Shown here: positions 1 to 11,005 of the stretch, piece after piece | How positions within the stretch are numbered: the first letter of the stretch is position 1 | Layout: each line of letters opens with the position of its first letter | Assembly (NCBI GenBank): GCA_034508935.3 | Contig: CM067455.1 | Coordinates: 15,256,447-15,320,446 of the forward strand | Length of the DNA: 64,000 nt | Direction: 5' to 3' | DNA from: Berghia stephanieae | Lineage: Eukaryota; Mollusca; Gastropoda; Nudibranchia; Aeolidiidae | Made by a program: the position numbers and the translations under genes | Notes under the pieces: model-generated | What the model was told of the DNA's origin: nothing | Seen by the model: only the letters and a program-made list of their open reading frames with translations | Database searches by the model: none

Positions 1-50
1 CCCCCTCCAAATACCCCATTGGCGTTGCTTGATAACCGCTCTGCTTTCAG

Positions 51-137
51 TCCTGACGACCAAATTGAGTCGAAACCAGACTTCCCGGATGTTATCTCTG
101 TCACTGAGAGCATTGGTATCATCATAGGTGATCCGTG
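51..137 (+). CDS. Putative internal exon A of the Gly/Ser-rich chitin-binding gene
   Basis: An 87-bp open segment follows a pyrimidine-rich acceptor (ctctgctttcag) and ends at a strong donor (TG|GTGAGT). The exon begins with the last base of a split codon and ends with the first two bases of another, so both introns are phase 2 and the exon is a multiple of three. It encodes PDDQIESK, then a stretch ending SIGIIIGDP plus a split Trp/Cys codon. If the donor is not used, the frame stops just after GDPW. The end of this peptide resembles exon B (IIVGDPW). Upstream exons and the start codon lie outside the window. I do not recognise the module. The call rests on splice signals and phase agreement with the exons at 3107, 13731 and 15766. 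Confidence 0.38.
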
Positions 138-902
138 GTGAGTTATAACAACAACAACAATTCTATCACCAACAACAAATTATACCACCACAGGCGGGTG
201 TTCTATACGCAAGCGCTCCTGTAGGGGGAGGGGGTTGCTTTATTCAATTTGTTTTGTGTTGACAGCAAATCAGAGAATTACGTAATTTGCAGTTTATGTC
301 ATTTAGGTCATTTTTTTTCTTCATCTGATTGGAGGCCCTGGTTGTTCAGTTAGTAGACCCCTCGTCTGCTTTACGAGCCGGGTTGCTAGATTATTTATGC
401 ATGCAATGGCAAACACGTAGTCTAAAAATGCCAAATTGTTTGAAAAGAAGATAATTGTTTTTAAATATATCTATTTCTAGATTTACAAGCATATCCAAAG
501 GGAAACAAGCAGTTGTTCAAAATATCTATTTACTGCTACACCCCCCCCCTCCAAAAAAAAAAAAACAACAAACAAAAACAAAAAAACGAAACAGGATAAA
601 CTTAGCCTCGACTAGGGAGAGCTACATTTTAAAAATCAGAAATTGGATTACGCGATTCGATTCGATAAAAATATCAAAAGCAATAAATATAATCTTTCAA
701 GTGTTCTGGAGCTAAATGGATTATTCTGATTGGCTGACATAACACGATTGGAATATAGTACCCCCCCCCCCCCATCCCCGCCTCCAACCTTCCGCCCCTG
801 GATGACAACAGCCACACTCTTGTTTGTTGTAAACTATAACCAAGTTCCACCCATTTACTGTATTTTTGCATGAAACTCACCAAAACTGTCTGACATACAC
901 TG
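138..902. other. Intron-like stretch without a recognised gene
   Basis: AT-rich sequence with short homopolymers (C-runs near 541 and 760, an A-run near 558). A weak tRNA-like piece near 335-400 (tggttgttcagttagtaga) might be a SINE relic. The ORFs here are short and composed of simple-sequence residues. Confidence 0.5.
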
Positions 903-905
903 ACA

Positions 906-965
<60 letters not shown>
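903..965. repeat. (AT)n microsatellite
   Basis: About 60 bp of uninterrupted alternating T and A, seen directly. Confidence 0.95.
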
Positions 966-969
<4 letters not shown>

Positions 970-1299
970 GGAATGATCCTCAACTTGAAGAATTTATGGG
1001 TTCGAAACTTGTTGAGAACCATCTTAATTGGAATAGTATTTGAATTAGATGTTTTGTGGTTGAAATGAATAAAAGCATTTTGTCGATGTGTGACAGACTC
1101 TATGACTTGCAGCCTCCTAAGGAGAAATCCCAATTGCGAATCCATCACTTATATTTTTGTAAACAATAAATATCCGTAGTTGAACACCCGGAATAAACCT
1201 TTTATTTATTCAAAGAAACACTACTGGTCCATGAATGAACTTTACTTCAATACCAGATACATCTTTACGTCTATTATTAGGGTTTGTTCGGGATGTAAC

Positions 1300-1541
1300 C
1301 GTAGTTATCGTTAACTTATTATTGTCTAATACTGACCATACAATTACGTCAAAAGACAAGTCTTTGGCCACAAATGAAAATAAATCGTAAGTTGCATTCA
1401 ATAGTTCAACCAATGGAATCACTTGTTTCCTTGAGCTCTACTAACAACTCACTAGACGGTGCTAAAACCTAAAAAATGACGTCAAACCGTAAGTCTTAGT
1501 GAGTTCTAGTGCCAGGCTATATTTGTTAACGATGGCTACGA
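1300..1541 (-). mobile_element. FB-B foldback/MITE copy
   Basis: A roughly 240-bp element bounded by cgtagttatcgttaac on the left and gttaacgatggctacg on the right, which are inverted repeats. Inside are the family hallmarks: aaagacaagtctttggccac, an inverted actcacga-type stretch, and tgacgtca-like sites. The same unit recurs near 32449, 42779 and 42984 and in the array at 39753-41297. No coding capacity. Confidence 0.75.
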
Positions 1542-2305
1542 TGTGACTCGGTGGGAGCATTTGGAATATCTCCCACCTCCCAAAAAAGATTCATCCTAAG
1601 GACGACAAATCTAGATGAAAATGAATCTTTTAACTGTATCTAAGACTCATTATAAGAATATTCTTCATATGCCTTAGATAATAGCATATAACAAATATAA
1701 TTTGAAATTGCGTATTAGAACATTCACAGACACTACTATTTCACAAATCACAAAAGTTAAAAGTTATTTCTATTTGATGATTTAGTGACTGCAGAGAGTA
1801 TTGGTAACGGATCACAAAGGACACAAAATTGTACAGATTTAAAAGGGTATAATAATTGATAATATGTAAATCTCCGAGAGATAGTGTTGGTTAATAATTG
1901 AATATATTTTATGAAACCCATAAGATACATAAAAATATAAAGAATCCACGAAAAGCAATGAGCTGAAAATGTTGAGCCAATGGCATATAGCCAGGGTACC
2001 TCTACATAATATTTATAATGAAGTTATATGGAAGCAGTAGGCTATATGGACAATTTCTAAATAAATCTTTGAGAAATACAAAGATGTTGATAAATTAGGT
2101 AGGTTATCCTCAGAGCAGTTATTGCATGTTGAAGTATTGTATATATTCAGAAAGATGCAGATGTACATTTCCAAACATTCAGCTTATTTATCTTTTACTT
2201 TGACACTGAGTGTGTTCTACATTCAAGTAACTCAGTAACTCAATCAACGGGAGAGCACCAACATAATATCTATTCCACCCCACTTCTTAAATAGTAACGC
2301 CTAAA
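1542..2305. other. AT-rich stretch, no gene seen
   Basis: Long AT-rich sequence with no ORF of note, no clear splice-bounded exon and no recognised repeat. Taken as intronic. Confidence 0.5.
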
Positions 2306-2590
2306 GATATCATGTTTACAATAATAATTTGTGACGTCAGATTACATGTAATTAAATATCACTAAAAATCAGATTCTTTAAAACAAGTATCATTTAAATG
2401 TTTTTGAACATGTCTTTTATTACAAAAGATGACGAAATAGGAAACGATTGAGGGTAGAATAAATGATTTCTTACACTTTTGCGTTTTGGAATTCAAACTT
2501 TGTTCCCAAAGCGCACTCGCAAGCTCATGCAGCGGTTGGGAACACGTCCGGAATTTTAAAAAAAGCAAGAGGAAAAGAAATTCATTTTTA
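2306..2590 (+). mobile_element. FB-E repeat, uninterrupted copy
   Basis: Starts near tatcatgtttacaataa and ttgtgacgtcag, and ends with an imperfect palindrome (ttcttacacttttgcg ... aagcaagagg) around the conserved core actcgcaagctcatgcag. Homologous copies lie at 46093, 46411 and 60990. This copy keeps an unoccupied TTAA (tatcatTTAAatg, 2396-2399) at the position where the 61-kb copy carries a pB-1 insertion. Confidence 0.75.
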
Positions 2591-2730
2591 TCTATTTTAC
2601 ACTCGAATGTGTTAAGAATGTGTGATTATGTGGAAGGCCGATACATACCATTGGCAGGTGCATGCAGTGAAGAAAGTGATAGTTCTTCATCATGTTAAAA
2701 AAATATTTAAAATTAAAAGATAAAAAATAG

Positions 2731-2935
2731 AATAAAACTCCCTTTATTCATCCCGTAGGGGAAATTTGTCTTTAGTGTCTATTCCAAGGGAAGACTGGAA
2801 TAACCCAGGCATCATCCGCAGTGCAGCATCGCAAACTGATCAACGGTGACTTGGTCGAGGTCACACAGTCCGGTGGGTATTCGAACTCGGTACGTTTCCG
2901 GTACGAAGCTAAGTCCATACCGCTGAGCCCCATAA
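2731..2935 (-). mobile_element. SINE-R copy (tRNA-derived)
   Basis: The reverse strand begins with a tRNA-like part: A box ggctcagcggtatgg and B box gagttcgaataccc. It continues into a shared 3-prime region and ends ggatgaataaagggag, a LINE-like tail. A second good copy is at 32061-32280. Confidence 0.7.
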
Positions 2936-3106
2936 ACATTTATTAGGTTACGTCCGAGGTCTTTGTCAGAACAGCCAACATTCATCCTCCTTGCTCAGCA
3001 TCACCCCGCACGAATGTGGTAATCGCCGATTTAGATGAAAATAAAATGGATAAGAAGTGTAGTATGATGGTAACATGATGAATATAACTTTCTCTGTTTC
3101 TTGCAG

Positions 3107-3160
3107 TGACAATATAGGCCTACCTCAACCCATTATTGTCGGTGACCCCTGGAACTACAG
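3107..3160 (+). CDS. Putative internal exon B of the Gly/Ser-rich chitin-binding gene
   Basis: A 54-bp open segment preceded by a good acceptor (tctctgtttcttgcag) and followed by AG|GTGCTG, a weak donor. It is phase 2 at both ends like exon A. It encodes DNIGLPQPIIVGDPWNY plus a split codon that becomes Arg when joined to the exon at 13731. The IIVGDPW end repeats the IIIGDP of exon A, suggesting duplicated small exons. If the weak donor is not used, the frame ends NYRC-stop, so this could instead be an alternative terminal exon. Product family not recognised. Confidence 0.35.
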
Positions 3161-3720
3161 GTGCTGAATGATAATCGCACACTCGAGAAGATTCGTGTTA
3201 ATTTTTATCTTGTCATTTGCAAAAGCCTGTTAATCGCACTGTTCTGTCTACAATCATGTGGAACATAATTTCCGTTTGGATTGTTGCGAAATTACATTGC
3301 TATTTTAACTTGAAAGCTGATAATAAAGACACCGCTATATACAAACATGTGGAAATGACAAAACTGCATGACGCCATCACCGTAAATCTTGAAGGATTTT
3401 GCTTTCTCTGATTATTGAAAAGAAATACATGCCATAATACTTAAATTGCATGGAACTTCGCTTTGTCACTGTTTTAAAGTAATGTTTATTTTTGCCTTTT
3501 GCTTTTCGCTTATCAGTTTTTAAAAAATGTCATATTTGCAAACCTTGACAAATAATCCCATCCCAGTCCATTCTATAACTCAGGAAATTTGATACCGTAG
3601 AGATGTGTAAAGGGTACGACTTTGCTTGTTATTGGTCGCCAACTTGATTACACGTTACGTGTACACATTAACAGGTTTGATGGCCGAACATAATTATGGG
3701 CTCGATCTAACATTGTGATC
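3161..3720. other. Intron-like stretch without a gene
   Basis: AT-rich sequence. Near 3672-3714 it resembles one end of the FB-C repeat (gatggccgaacataattatgg). Nothing else could be supported. Confidence 0.45.
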
Positions 3721-4387
3721 CTCTTCTTCTTCTTCTTCTTCTTCTTCTTCTTCTTCTTCTTCTTCTTCTTCTTCTTCTTCTTCTTCATCTTCTTCTTCTT
3801 CTTCTTCTTCTTCTTCTTCTTCTTCTTCTTCTTCTTCTTCTTCTTCTTCTTCTTCTTCTTCTTCTTCTTCTACTACTTCTTCTTCTTCTTATTTCAGCTT
3901 ATCTTTCAGGGTTGCCATAATGAATGCCACATCTCCATGCACCCCGGTTCATAGCATCATCTTCCTCTAAGCCCAGTTCTTTCATATCTTCCCTCGTAGA
4001 TAGTCTTTGGGCGTCCCTTTTTCTCTTACCCGCTAATTGTATATCCGATACATTCCATCCCACGTATTCTTCACTCTCTCGTCTCTTAACCATTTAAATC
4101 TATCTTCTCTCATCTTTATTGATACATTCTTCGCTTAAGTCAACATTCGAATTTGTTCATTTATCACTTTACCTTTTCTTGTCCCGCCAAGTGACTATCT
4201 CAACATCCTCTTTTCTGCCACCTCAACTTCTTTATCATTTTTCTTTCTCGTAGCTGCTGTCTCTAATCCATACAACATTGCTGGTCTTACAACAGATGAT
4301 CCAACATTGCGATAATGGACAATATATTGAGCCAGATTGAGAGTATTTCTATCACAACTACCAGAACTGCAATTAAGTACACTTCCA
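3721..4387 (-). mobile_element. RTE-like LINE 3-prime fragment (family alpha) with (GAA)n tail
   Basis: On the minus strand the sequence encodes VRPAMLYGLETAATRKK and KEVEVAEKRMLR, then after frame changes the C-terminal part with QLAGKRKRDAQR, DMKELGLEEDDAMNRGAWRC and HYGNPER. The plus-strand copy at 53.2-53.6 kb carries the same peptides (AMLYGLETAATTKK, NRDAWRCGIHNGN). The element ends in about 175 bp of (GAA)n, read as TTC on the plus strand (3721-3895). It is a 5-prime-truncated non-LTR retrotransposon. Its broken end meets a pB-1 MITE at 4388. Confidence 0.85.
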
Positions 4388-4625
4388 TTAACTCTCCCCT
4401 TACCGATCATTTTCAGTATTTTCCAAAAATGGCAGGCTTACCCAACAGAAAAATTGATTCTTTAAACTCAAAAATCTCTCTATAAACCAACATTATGTTC
4501 TTATTAATCAAACAAAGATCATTCTTCAAAGTTTGTGATGTACAAAATAAATCTGAATAAGAAAAATGTATATTGTGTGGTGACAAATGTTACGATTTTT
4601 CTGTAGGTGGTAAGGAGAGGGTTAA
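4388..4625. mobile_element. pB-1 MITE (piggyBac-like), copy 1
   Basis: TTAA|CTCTCCCCTTACC at the left and GGTAAGGAGAGGG|TTAA at the right, 238 bp including both TTAA duplications. The interior closely matches the copy at 33485. TTAA duplication and a terminus starting CYC are typical of piggyBac superfamily elements. No transposase ORF, so it is non-autonomous. Confidence 0.85.
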
Positions 4626-4755
4626 AAGGATTTTAAATATAGTTTTGTATTCAATTTGGTAAAATACAAATCCAAATCTGCCTAGTTGGATCTTTTTATT
4701 TTACATCTCTAACCCCCGCCCCTTCCCACATCTAAAAACAACCGCAAAAAATTGA

Positions 4756-5045
4756 TCTTTTCTATATCACAATATCCACTAAACATGTTCGAAGCGATTG
4801 ACAAAGGGTTCCTGACCAACGGCAACACGTAAAGCAAGACATTTCGCTTGTTACGTAATATTACAATTTTTCCAACAGAGCCAACGCTGTTAATTGCCAG
4901 GTACTTATTTTACACATGAGTGCGGTGAGAGAATGTGAGTAAAGAGTCTTTTCCAAGGACTCAACTATGCGACGAGCGAGGCTCGAACCCAGAACCGTCC
5001 GATCCGAAAGCGAGTGTCATACCAAAGGACTACATAGCCGCACAC
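4756..5045 (-). mobile_element. SINE-P copy (tRNA-Pro-like)
   Basis: The minus strand reads gcggctatgtagtcctttgg, then the tRNA-like body with B box gggttcgagcc, then the shared body (cctggcaattaacagcg, gcgatt) and a 3-prime end ggatattgtgatatag. Nearly full length. Confidence 0.85.
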
Positions 5046-5186
5046 TTTTAAATATAAAAAATACACAACTACATGTTCTCACTCAAGCTGTTTGGACATT
5101 ATAACTTTTAAATATGAAATATACACAGCTACATTCTCTCACTTAAGCTGTTTGTAAATTTGGACATTATAACTTTTAAATATAAT
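5046..5186. repeat. About 70-78-bp tandem repeat, left block
   Basis: Two units containing tacacagctacattctctc and aagctgtttgtaaatttgg. The same repeat resumes at 7257-7395, on the far side of the SINE-T array and a LINE tail. The foreign DNA between therefore interrupts one older minisatellite. Confidence 0.7.
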
Positions 5187-6793
5187 TAAGAAAAGTGAGT
5201 GGAGCAGGCACTTATGTTGGTAACAACAAGATATGAAGTGAGTAGAAAAGTGCCAGAAGACAAGAGAGAATAAAAATTTTTTTCGCGGCGGTGGTGGGGT
5301 TGGAACCTGCGACCTTATTGGTACGACAACTCCGCCTGGCAGGTGAGAGCGTGGCTCTACCGTGTGAGCTATCCACGAACACAAAAATATTCGTTTCAAA
5401 CCCAAAGTCATTTCTAGATCCCTCTCTCACCCACTTCTTGAGATCGCCGATTCGTTCACCACCATCGCGAAATAATTTTGACCAGCAGTTAAGCTTAATA
5501 GCCAATATGCTCATCACAAACATATAACATAGAAACGATTGAGACATTGAGTATGCTCCGGTGTATGGGGTGAATTTTTAATTCAGAAAAGTGAGTGGAG
5601 CAGGCACTTATGTTGGTAACAACAAGATATGAAGTGAGTAGAAAAGTGCCAGAAGACAATAGAGAATAAATTTTTTTTTCGCGGCGGTGGTGGGGTTTGA
5701 ACCTGCGACCTTATTGGTACGACAACTCCGCCTGGCAGGTGAGAGCGTGGCTCTACCGTGTGAGCTATCCACGAAACACAAAAATATTCGTTTCAAACCC
5801 AAAGTCATTTCTAGATCCCTCTCTCACCCACTTCTTGAGATCGCCGATTCGTTCACCACCATCGCGAAATAATTTTGACCAGCAGTTAAGCTTAATAGCC
5901 AATATTCTCATCACAAACATATAACATAGAAACGATTGAGACATTGAGTATGCTCCGGTGTATGGGGTGAATTTTTAATTCAGAAAAGTGAGTGGAGCAG
6001 GCACTTATGTTGGTAACAACAAGATATGAAGTGAGTAGAAAAGTGCCAGAAGACAATAGAGAATAAAATTTTTTTTCGCGGCGGTGGTGGGGTTTGAACC
6101 TGCGACCTTATTGGTACGACAACTCCGCCTGGCAGGTGAGAGCGTGGCTCTACCGTGTGAGCTATCCACGAACACAAAAATATTCGTTTCAAACCCAAAG
6201 TCATTTCTAGATCCCTCTCTCACCCACTTCTTGAGATCGCCGATTCGTTCACCACCATCGCGAAATAATTTTGACCAGCAGTTAAGCTTAATAGCCAATA
6301 TTCTCATCACAAACATATAACATAGAAACGATTGAGACATTGAGTATGCTCCGGTGTATGGGGTGAATTTTTAATTCAGAAAAGTGAGTGGAGCAGGCAC
6401 TTATGTTGGTAACAACAAGATATGAAGTGAGTAGAAAAGTGCCAGAAGACAATAGAGAATAAAAATTTTTTCTCAATCGTTTCTATGTTATATGTTTGTG
6501 ATGAGAATATTGGATATTAAGCTTAACTGCTGGTCAAAATTATTTCGCGATGGTGGTGAACGAATCGGCGATCTCAAGAAGTGGGTGAGAGAGGGATCTA
6601 GAAATGACTTTGGGTTTGAAACGAATATTTTTGTGTTCGTTGATAGCTCACACGGTAGAGCCACGCTCTCACCTGCCAGGCGGAGTTGTCGTACCAATAA
6701 GGTCGCAGGTTCAAACCCCACCACCGCCGCGAAAAATTTTTTTATTCTCTATTGTCTTCTGGCACTTTTCTACTCACTTCATATCTTGTTGTT
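5187..6793 (-). mobile_element. SINE-T tandem array: three full units, a partial unit and an inverted unit
   Basis: Units of 396-397 bp start at 5191, 5587, 5984 and (partial) 6380. From about 6471 the sequence continues as an inverted copy to 6793. In the inverted copy the plus strand shows a Pol III A box (TAGCTCACACGG, 6644) and B box (GGTTCAAACC, 6708), so the unit is a tRNA-derived SINE whose tandem copies lie on the minus strand. The A-B distance of about 64 nt is longer than in an ordinary tRNA. Units differ by only a few bases. A 16-bp direct repeat (aacttttaaatataat) flanks the whole block at 5171-5186 and 6794-6809. Confidence 0.85.
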
Positions 6794-6802
6794 AACTTTT
6801 AA

Positions 6803-6805
<3 letters not shown>

Positions 6806-6896
<91 letters not shown>

Positions 6897-7020
6897 TATT
6901 GCATCCCAGAAAGGAAATTTTTCTTCAGACGTGTTATAATTTACACAATAAGATAAAAATACAATGGAAATAGGATGTATATATAAAAAAAGAGCAGCTC
7001 CATAACCAGAGCTGCGCTTT
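6806..7020 (-). mobile_element. LINE 3-prime end with (ATT)n tail
   Basis: On the minus strand a short 3-prime UTR ends cctttctgggatgcaataaa followed by (ATT)n, read as (TAA)n on the plus strand at 6806-6890. This end type is usual for CR1/L2/Rex-like LINEs. No coding part remains. Confidence 0.6.
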
Positions 7021-7256
7021 ATAAACTGAATAATTTCAACACTGTAAAATAGTTAAAACTGTCACTATAAATTGAAAATTGCAAAATAAATAAATTAATA
7101 AATTAATATTTACATTTTTTGAAAGTAAAAATGCGAAATAATTATATAAAATGATTATTGCTTGTTGTTATAAAGCCTAATACTGGACGGCAGAAAAGAT
7201 TTTCGGTGTCTCTCTGTTTTCGTTGAAATAGAGAAAGGGCGACCACTTCTTTCTGA

Positions 7257-7395
7257 CATAATGAAATATACACAGCTACATTCTCTCACTTAAGCTGTTT
7301 GTAAATTTGGACATTATAACTTTTAAATATGAAATATACACAGCTACATGTTCTCACTCAAGCTGTTTGTAAATTTGGACATTATAATTTTAAAT
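7257..7395. repeat. About 70-78-bp tandem repeat, right block
   Basis: Two units nearly identical to those at 5046-5186, in the same orientation. They mark the right border of DNA inserted into the older repeat. Confidence 0.7.
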
Positions 7396-8329
7396 AGTGT
7401 GACATTGTAAAACTTTTCATTTATTGTACAATCAATGAAGTCGTTCCAAACGAATATGTTTAAAATTGAAAAAACTTATCATGACGTTTAAGAATTTCGA
7501 CGATTTCAATACACGAGGTTAACCATCGTTTTTCTTAAAGTATGGAAAGAAAATTAGAATAATTTCATTTTAAACTGATTTAAAAAAGCATGATTCATTG
7601 AAGTCAACGTATTATATCATTTGGAAATAAATATAACATATTTATACACTATGTTTATGTGTCTAAAACACAAAAAATGGAACTAAATTATATTATGTGG
7701 TGTACACATGGGATACATATTTTTAAAACTCCCGGGTTTCATGTAAAATGTGTAAAACAAATTCTTTGAAAATGTGTTTGTGAATATTTCATACTGGTTG
7801 TCCTTTTGCCGGCTCCTGACTGAGCGACCCTATCAATATTGAATTGAAACGTGGTAATAGCATCTGCTTCACCATGCGCTGTTGTTCAGCGAACCATCAA
7901 TATTTGATGGGAGATTGACAAGATTTGACAATGTATGCAAGTGAGAGGCCGAGTGAAAAAGGTCAGTAGCATTATCATGTCAGACGAAATACAGTTTAAA
8001 TGTGTTCTAAAAGCAATGAAATTCTGACTGACAGCCAAAAGAAAACAAAGTCCCAGTATCCAATGACATACGAGAGTTGTCATTGCAATTATTATAGCAT
8101 CATAAACTACATGATGTGGAATATGTCCGAAGCAAATACGCTCTTCTATTATGGCTAATAAAAGGTTGATCAACGAATTCACAGACAATATTATAAACAA
8201 CACACTGAACAGTGAATGCAACAAAATGCATATCAAAATGTTTGCAAGGGCAAATGCATCAAGACAAAATTTAAAAGTTCCTTGGCGATAATTATCTACA
8301 TCACAACTGAATTTCACGCAGTTTTGCAC
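7396..8329. other. No supported gene
   Basis: AT-rich sequence. A 147-codon open frame exists on the minus strand (7886-8329) with hydrophobic, Cys-rich composition. It shows no recognisable domain and is probably the antisense of decayed plus-strand sequence. Confidence 0.4.
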
Positions 8330-9180
8330 GAAAACAGATATATCAAAGGCTGTATCGAAGAAGCTTGAAAATGACGCAAAAATTGCTGCAGAAATTTCTC
8401 ACAACAAAGGTCAAGACATGTTTGATTAATTTGTCGAATTAAATTCTACATCTGCTCAGCAATTGCGTCAATAATAGAGATTTGCGACCAGAAGAGTTTG
8501 GGAATAACAAGCAAATGAGTCAAATGTCAAACGGAGACTGATTATCGCTTAGCGCATGTGTCAAGAAAAATTAGCTGAACATTGCAGCAATATGAAATTG
8601 AAAGACTACTTATTAATATGGAATTGAAAATCTACCTGACAAACATGTCAGTTGCTAGTGAAATCTTTAGGTGCATCAGCAAATGGATGAAATAAATTTG
8701 CCAAACATTAGTACATAAATGACAGTGGACACCCCCCCCCAACTTCAGCTTTTATTTAGCGCAAAATCTACTAAATGTGCTCAAAGCACTTTACGAAGTG
8801 TCACTAACGAAAGTTTAACAAAGATGTAACTTTAGAAATTGTCCAAACTAAACCTTCAGTTTTACAAAAGCGTCGAATCAAACTTTGCTAAGCATTGCGT
8901 TGTTGATGAAATTTCAGCGGCAATATTAAACTGAATAGAGTCATTCGACAAAATGCTCTGAAAATGTGACCGCCGAGTTCAAAAGTTGCTCAGCTTATAA
9001 GAGTGCTAATAAAATAGGAAAAGGCTGTCACATTAAGGCATCCTTAGAATAAAATTGCAAATGCATCATGGGAAGCCCCGACACATCTGGCGCAAGGCAG
9101 CGATCATGACACACGACGAATGCCCATCAATGCAATTCTTTAATGACAAACTCTGTTTCCAGTAATTTTGATGGGGGTCA
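8330..9180 (+). pseudogene. Possible decayed coding remnant of unknown family
   Basis: The plus-strand translation gives protein-like pieces broken by stops: TDISKAVSKKLENDAKIAAE, MCQEKLAEHCSNMKLKDYL, and ANASWEAPTHLAQGSDHD if one frame change is allowed. Composition is more protein-like (Lys/Glu/Ala) than the surroundings. I do not recognise the family. It could be an old transposase or a dead gene. Confidence 0.25.
8746..8825 (-). mobile_element. SINE-P 3-prime fragment, diverged
   Basis: Contains cttttatttagcgcaaaat and actaaatgtgctcaaagc, the 3-prime end of SINE-P in reverse. Only about 80 bp remains. Confidence 0.6.
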
Positions 9181-10749
9181 AAACAACAATCCCTCCAGTT
9201 TACCACGCAAAGATTATCCTAATGATTCAAAAATGGACAATTCTTGGTAAGTTATTAAAGAATTATTATGCGGAGAAAAGGCAACTCGCTTGCAAAGTTA
9301 AACAAAGCTATCTCAATATTCACAAGAGCTTTTTCATACTGCTTTTATGGTAAGAAATATCTGTTTGATATCAATTTGAGGTAAAGATACGATAGGAAAA
9401 GATTCGTATTCCGGATTAGAATATAAATTATTTCCAAAATCAATAATGATCGAGTTTTTTCCCCTAATAACTTTAAATTCCAGAATAATAAATATTTGTT
9501 ATCAGAAAAGTTTCACAAGTAATGTTCAGCTTCAAAGAATAAATAAACAAAGAAACAAAACCAGACAAACAAACAACTCAAAGAAATCCATAACGGATGT
9601 CTTATTCAAATTGTAGTGTGGTTTATAAAGGGTTCTTGCAATTCATCCCCTTGTCCACTTTTTTATAAATATTGTAGAATTCAAAAGGCTTGCTCTCGAA
9701 TCAAAGTCTTCTTAACGTAAAGGTGCCATTTTTGAAATTGTGATTCTTTATTGTAATCAGAACAACTGTAAAATTGTTATGAGCCATTCGCTGACCTTTA
9801 CTTTTATGTGAAAAGGGTGGATCAAGACAATCTATTTAATTGAGAAATGGCTTACCCGTGAATTTAATTAATGAATTAACTGAGGCTTTGCACTTCCTGT
9901 GCGAATCAGCCAATCATTTCAATTTGAAGTGTTTTGCTCTTTGCATCTATTTGGGAATTTTTTTGGGGTTCTCCATATCCTATCTACCCGTACCAAAGTT
10001 TTTACATCCATCAATCATATCATGTTTTATTCCCAAGGAAAAGGGAATTGTAGATCAATCGGAAGAAGACCGACTTGAAAACACTGTCGAAGCTACTTAG
10101 GATAACCAGTTCCTTGTTGTGATAATACAGACATTTTACAGGTGCATAGGATTCATAAACTTTAAGATAGATAATTTATTCTCTCAAGGAGAGCAAGATT
10201 ATCTCTTGTAAATAGTTTTAAGTAGGATCTACGTGATATATCTAAAAAAGTTTCAAATCTACATTGAAATTTAAACTTTATCTACATACTAATCGAATAT
10301 ATTCCTCTTACAAGTCATAGCATTTATATACTCTAATGTATTCTCCCATTCTATGTTATCTTCTACTTTTTCATTTGTTAAAAACAATATTATAATTTCT
10401 TCTGCTGCTTGACGAAGGTCAAAATGTCGTTTATGTCGCATTGTTTTGTTGATCATGAATTATACCCCAATCGTTTTGATGTGTTATTTAGTCTTTGTTG
10501 TTTTATTCCAATGCCTGATCCCAAAATTCATGTTTTAATAAATGCCCATGCATGGTCCAAATTCGATTCCGTTTTTGTTCACAAAATTAAAACAAGTCAA
10601 TGGCAAAAAATCAATAACATTAAATTGATTACATTTCTTGACGTGTGCATATCAAAAACTCAGCCTCAAACATTTTGATTAACTCTAAAAAATTGCAGGG
10701 TCGTCATATATGAACGCATCTGATCATGAGCATTTTTACAATGTTCGAT
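9181..10749. other. AT-rich stretch without a supported gene
   Basis: ORFs of 60-90 codons occur (for example 9840-10100 and 10409-10678), but none has a recognisable domain or codon pattern. No clear repeat was seen. Treated as intron or intergenic DNA. Confidence 0.4.
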
Positions 10750-11005
10750 CGGGTGCAGTTAACGCTAGCATTACATTTTATCATTGTACAACACAATATT
10801 TAGGTGCGGTTAATGCTAGCATTACATTTTATCATTGTACAACACACTGTTTAGGTGCAGTTAATGCTAGCATTACATTTTATCATTGTCCAACACAATA
10901 TTTAGGTGCGGTTAATGCTAGCATTACATTTTATCATTGTACAACACAATATTTAGGTGCGGTTTATGCTAGCACTACATTTTAGCATTGTACAACACAA
11001 TGTTT
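10750..11005 (+). repeat. 51-bp tandem repeat, five units
   Basis: Five units of 51 bp, each containing gctagcattacattttatc and attgtacaacacaatattta with few differences. Since 51 is a multiple of three the units stay in one open frame (10710-10985) and spell a 17-residue peptide repeat (GAVNASITFYHCTTQYL). There is no signal peptide, splice evidence or family match, so I regard it as a minisatellite. Confidence 0.85.

Noticed and set aside
330-400. tRNA-like sequence in the first intron
   Set aside because: Only the A-box-like part is visible, with no B box or second copy.
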